In this document: piece after piece, positions 35,686 to 36,834 of the stretch
How the letters are laid out: every line of letters starts with the position of its first letter
How positions within the stretch are numbered: the first letter of the stretch is position 1
Origin: Rhodanobacter sp.
GTDB taxonomy: Bacteria > Pseudomonadota > Gammaproteobacteria > Xanthomonadales > Rhodanobacteraceae
Length of the DNA stretch: 36,834 nucleotides
Assembly: GCA_027450005.1 (NCBI GenBank)
Contig: DAIDKO010000075.1
Span: forward strand, 1-36,834
Direction of reading: 5' to 3'
The notes under the pieces: model-generated
Told to the model about the DNA's origin: nothing
Database searches by the model: none
What the model saw: only the letters and a program-made list of their open reading frames with translations
Made by a program: the position numbers and the translations under genes

Positions 35686-36834
35686 TCAGAAGCGGTGGTA
35701 CTGCAATGCCTCGGCGAGATGCACGCGCTCCAGCATGGCCGCGCCGCCGTCGATGTCGGCAATGGTGCGCGCCACGCGCAGCACGCGATGGTAGGCGCGC
35801 GCGGACAGGCCGAGTCTTTCCAGCGCCTGCTCGTACCAGCGACGCTCCGCCGAACCCAGTGCGCAGTCGCGCTCCAGCTCGCGGTGGTTGATCTCCGCAT
35901 TCGGCCGGCCGGCGCGCATCAGCGCATGGCGGCGCGCGTTGAGCACACGCGCGCGCACCGTGGCGGAGTCCTCATCGCGGGGGCCGCGCGCCACGTCCAT
36001 TTCATGCAGCGTCAACGGCGGCACCTCGACCGCGAGGTCGATGCAATCCAGCAGAGGACCGGATATTTTCGTGCGATAGTGCTGGATCCGCGCGGGGGTG
36101 CACTGGCAGCGGCGGCGTACGTCGCCGGCGTAACCGCAGGGGCACGGGTTCATCGCCGCTACTAGCTGGAACCGCGCAGGAAAGGTGGATTGCCAAGCGG
36201 CGCGCGACACCACGATCTGACCCGACTCCAGTGGCTCGCGCAACACGTCCAGCACGTGCCGGTTGAATTCCGGTAGCTCGTCGAGGAACAGCACGCCATT
36301 GTGCGCCAGCGAAATCTCGCCCGGTCGGGGTTGCGAACCGCCACCCACCAGCGCCACCCCGGAAGCCGTGTGGTGCGGCGCACGGAATGGCCGGCGCCGC
36401 CAGCGCGCGATATCGGTCGGCTGGCCGGCCACCGACAATACGGCGCAGGTCTCCAGCGCCTCGGATTCGGAAAGCGGCGGCAGTATGCCGGGCAACCGTT
36501 CCGCCAGCATGGTCTTGCCGGTGCCCGGCGGTCCTACCAGCAGCAGGTGATGGCCGCCCACGGCGGCGATTTCCAACGCCCGTCGGGCATGCATCTGGCC
36601 GCGCACGTCGCGCAGGTTCGGGCCATCGTAGATGCCGCCCTCGCCGGCGGCGATGCTGGTCGGCGCGTCGAGATCCTGCGCGCCGCGCAGCCAACTGCAG
36701 ACGTCAGCCAGCGTATCGGCGACCCGCACGTCCACTTCGGAGACCAGCGCCGCCTCGGCTGCATTAGCACGCGGCACGACCACCTTGCGACCACGCGCCC
36801 GCGCACGCAGCAGTGCCGGCAGCACACCGGAAAC
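35686..36834 (-). CDS. comM: ComM/YifB family AAA+ ATPase, C-terminal part (runs off right edge)
   Basis: The visible 382 residues are the last three quarters of a Mg-chelatase-like AAA+ protein of about 500 residues. The visible start VSGVLPALLRARARGR ends the N-terminal Lon-like domain. Then come DLRDVRGQMHARRALEIAAV, Walker A LLVGPPGTGKTMLAERLPGI, FRAPHHTASGVALVGGG, Walker B-type NGVLFLDELPEFNRHVLDVL, the MNPCPCGYAGD zinc-type motif and RISGPLLDCIDLAVEVP-like sequence (KISGPLLDCIDL here). ComM is a hexameric branch-migration helicase in natural transformation, helping integrate imported DNA. It is convergent with ubiA. The true N-terminus is outside the window. Confidence 0.94.
   Translation of the reverse strand, partial: VSGVLPALLRARARGRKVVVPRANAAEAALVSEVDVRVADTLADVCSWLRGAQDLDAPTSIAAGEGGIYDGPNLRDVRGQMHARRALEIAAVGGHHLLLVGPPGTGKTMLAERLPGILPPLSESEALETCAVLSVAGQPTDIARWRRRPFRAPHHTASGVALVGGGSQPRPGEISLAHNGVLFLDELPEFNRHVLDVLREPLESGQIVVSRAAWQSTFPARFQLVAAMNPCPCGYAGDVRRRCQCTPARIQHYRTKISGPLLDCIDLAVEVPPLTLHEMDVARGPRDEDSATVRARVLNARRHALMRAGRPNAEINHRELERDCALGSAERRWYEQALERLGLSARAYHRVLRVARTIADIDGGAAMLERVHLAEALQYHRF

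Overview
The window is high-G+C bacterial DNA, densely coded with short gaps, and almost certainly from a gammaproteobacterium of the Xanthomonadales (Rhodanobacter/Dyella/Frateuria-like). That placement is an inference. It rests on Oar-type TonB-dependent receptors, a receptor-linked tryptophan-halogenase-like gene, a leu/ilv gene set of Xanthomonad style and characteristic intergenic palindromes. No tRNA, rRNA, CRISPR array or insertion sequence was found.

Region A (1-13050) is a glycan-uptake locus. A LacI-family regulator heads a leftward run: a TonB-dependent receptor, a flavin-dependent halogenase, a secreted or periplasmic glucoamylase-fold hydrolase (GH144-like, the beta-1,2-glucanase family), a lipoprotein solute-binding protein and two ABC permeases. 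Beyond a ~610-bp imperfect palindrome lie the divergent MalK/UgpC-type ATPase and a GH1 beta-glucosidase cut by the window edge. Together they could import an oligosaccharide through both membranes and cleave it to glucose. Three LacI-type operator matches (655-668, 12835-12848, 13034-13047) bracket the locus. The GH144-like enzyme plus beta-glucosidase makes beta-1,2-glucan or sophorose-type oligosaccharides the leading substrate hypothesis.

Region B (13100-26831) is one long rightward branched-chain amino acid operon: leader peptide and attenuator, leuA, ilvE, leuC, leuD, leuB, ilvC, a small VOC-fold protein, ilvG/ilvB, a short ACT subunit, ilvA, ilvD. It encodes every step from threonine and pyruvate to isoleucine, valine and leucine. 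The leader peptide has a run of eight Leu, two Val and one Ile codons, and a terminator/antiterminator pair can be read directly. An internal hairpin-terminator after ilvC, a nested inverted repeat before ilvC and REP-like sequence before the ACT subunit divide it.

Region C (27020-33254) is a leftward three-gene group: TonB-dependent receptor, phospholipase C/acid phosphatase-type lipoprotein and a di-haem cytochrome c peroxidase, perhaps for acquisition of a phosphorylated substrate. Both receptor genes in the window are followed within about ten bases by a strong stem-loop.

Region D (33500-34440) is decaying DNA: a possible tfoX remnant, a DUF1304 membrane-protein gene broken by two frameshifts, and a doubtful reading frame. 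Region E (34623-36834) has ubiA (ubiquinone synthesis), convergent with comM/yifB, which runs off the right edge.
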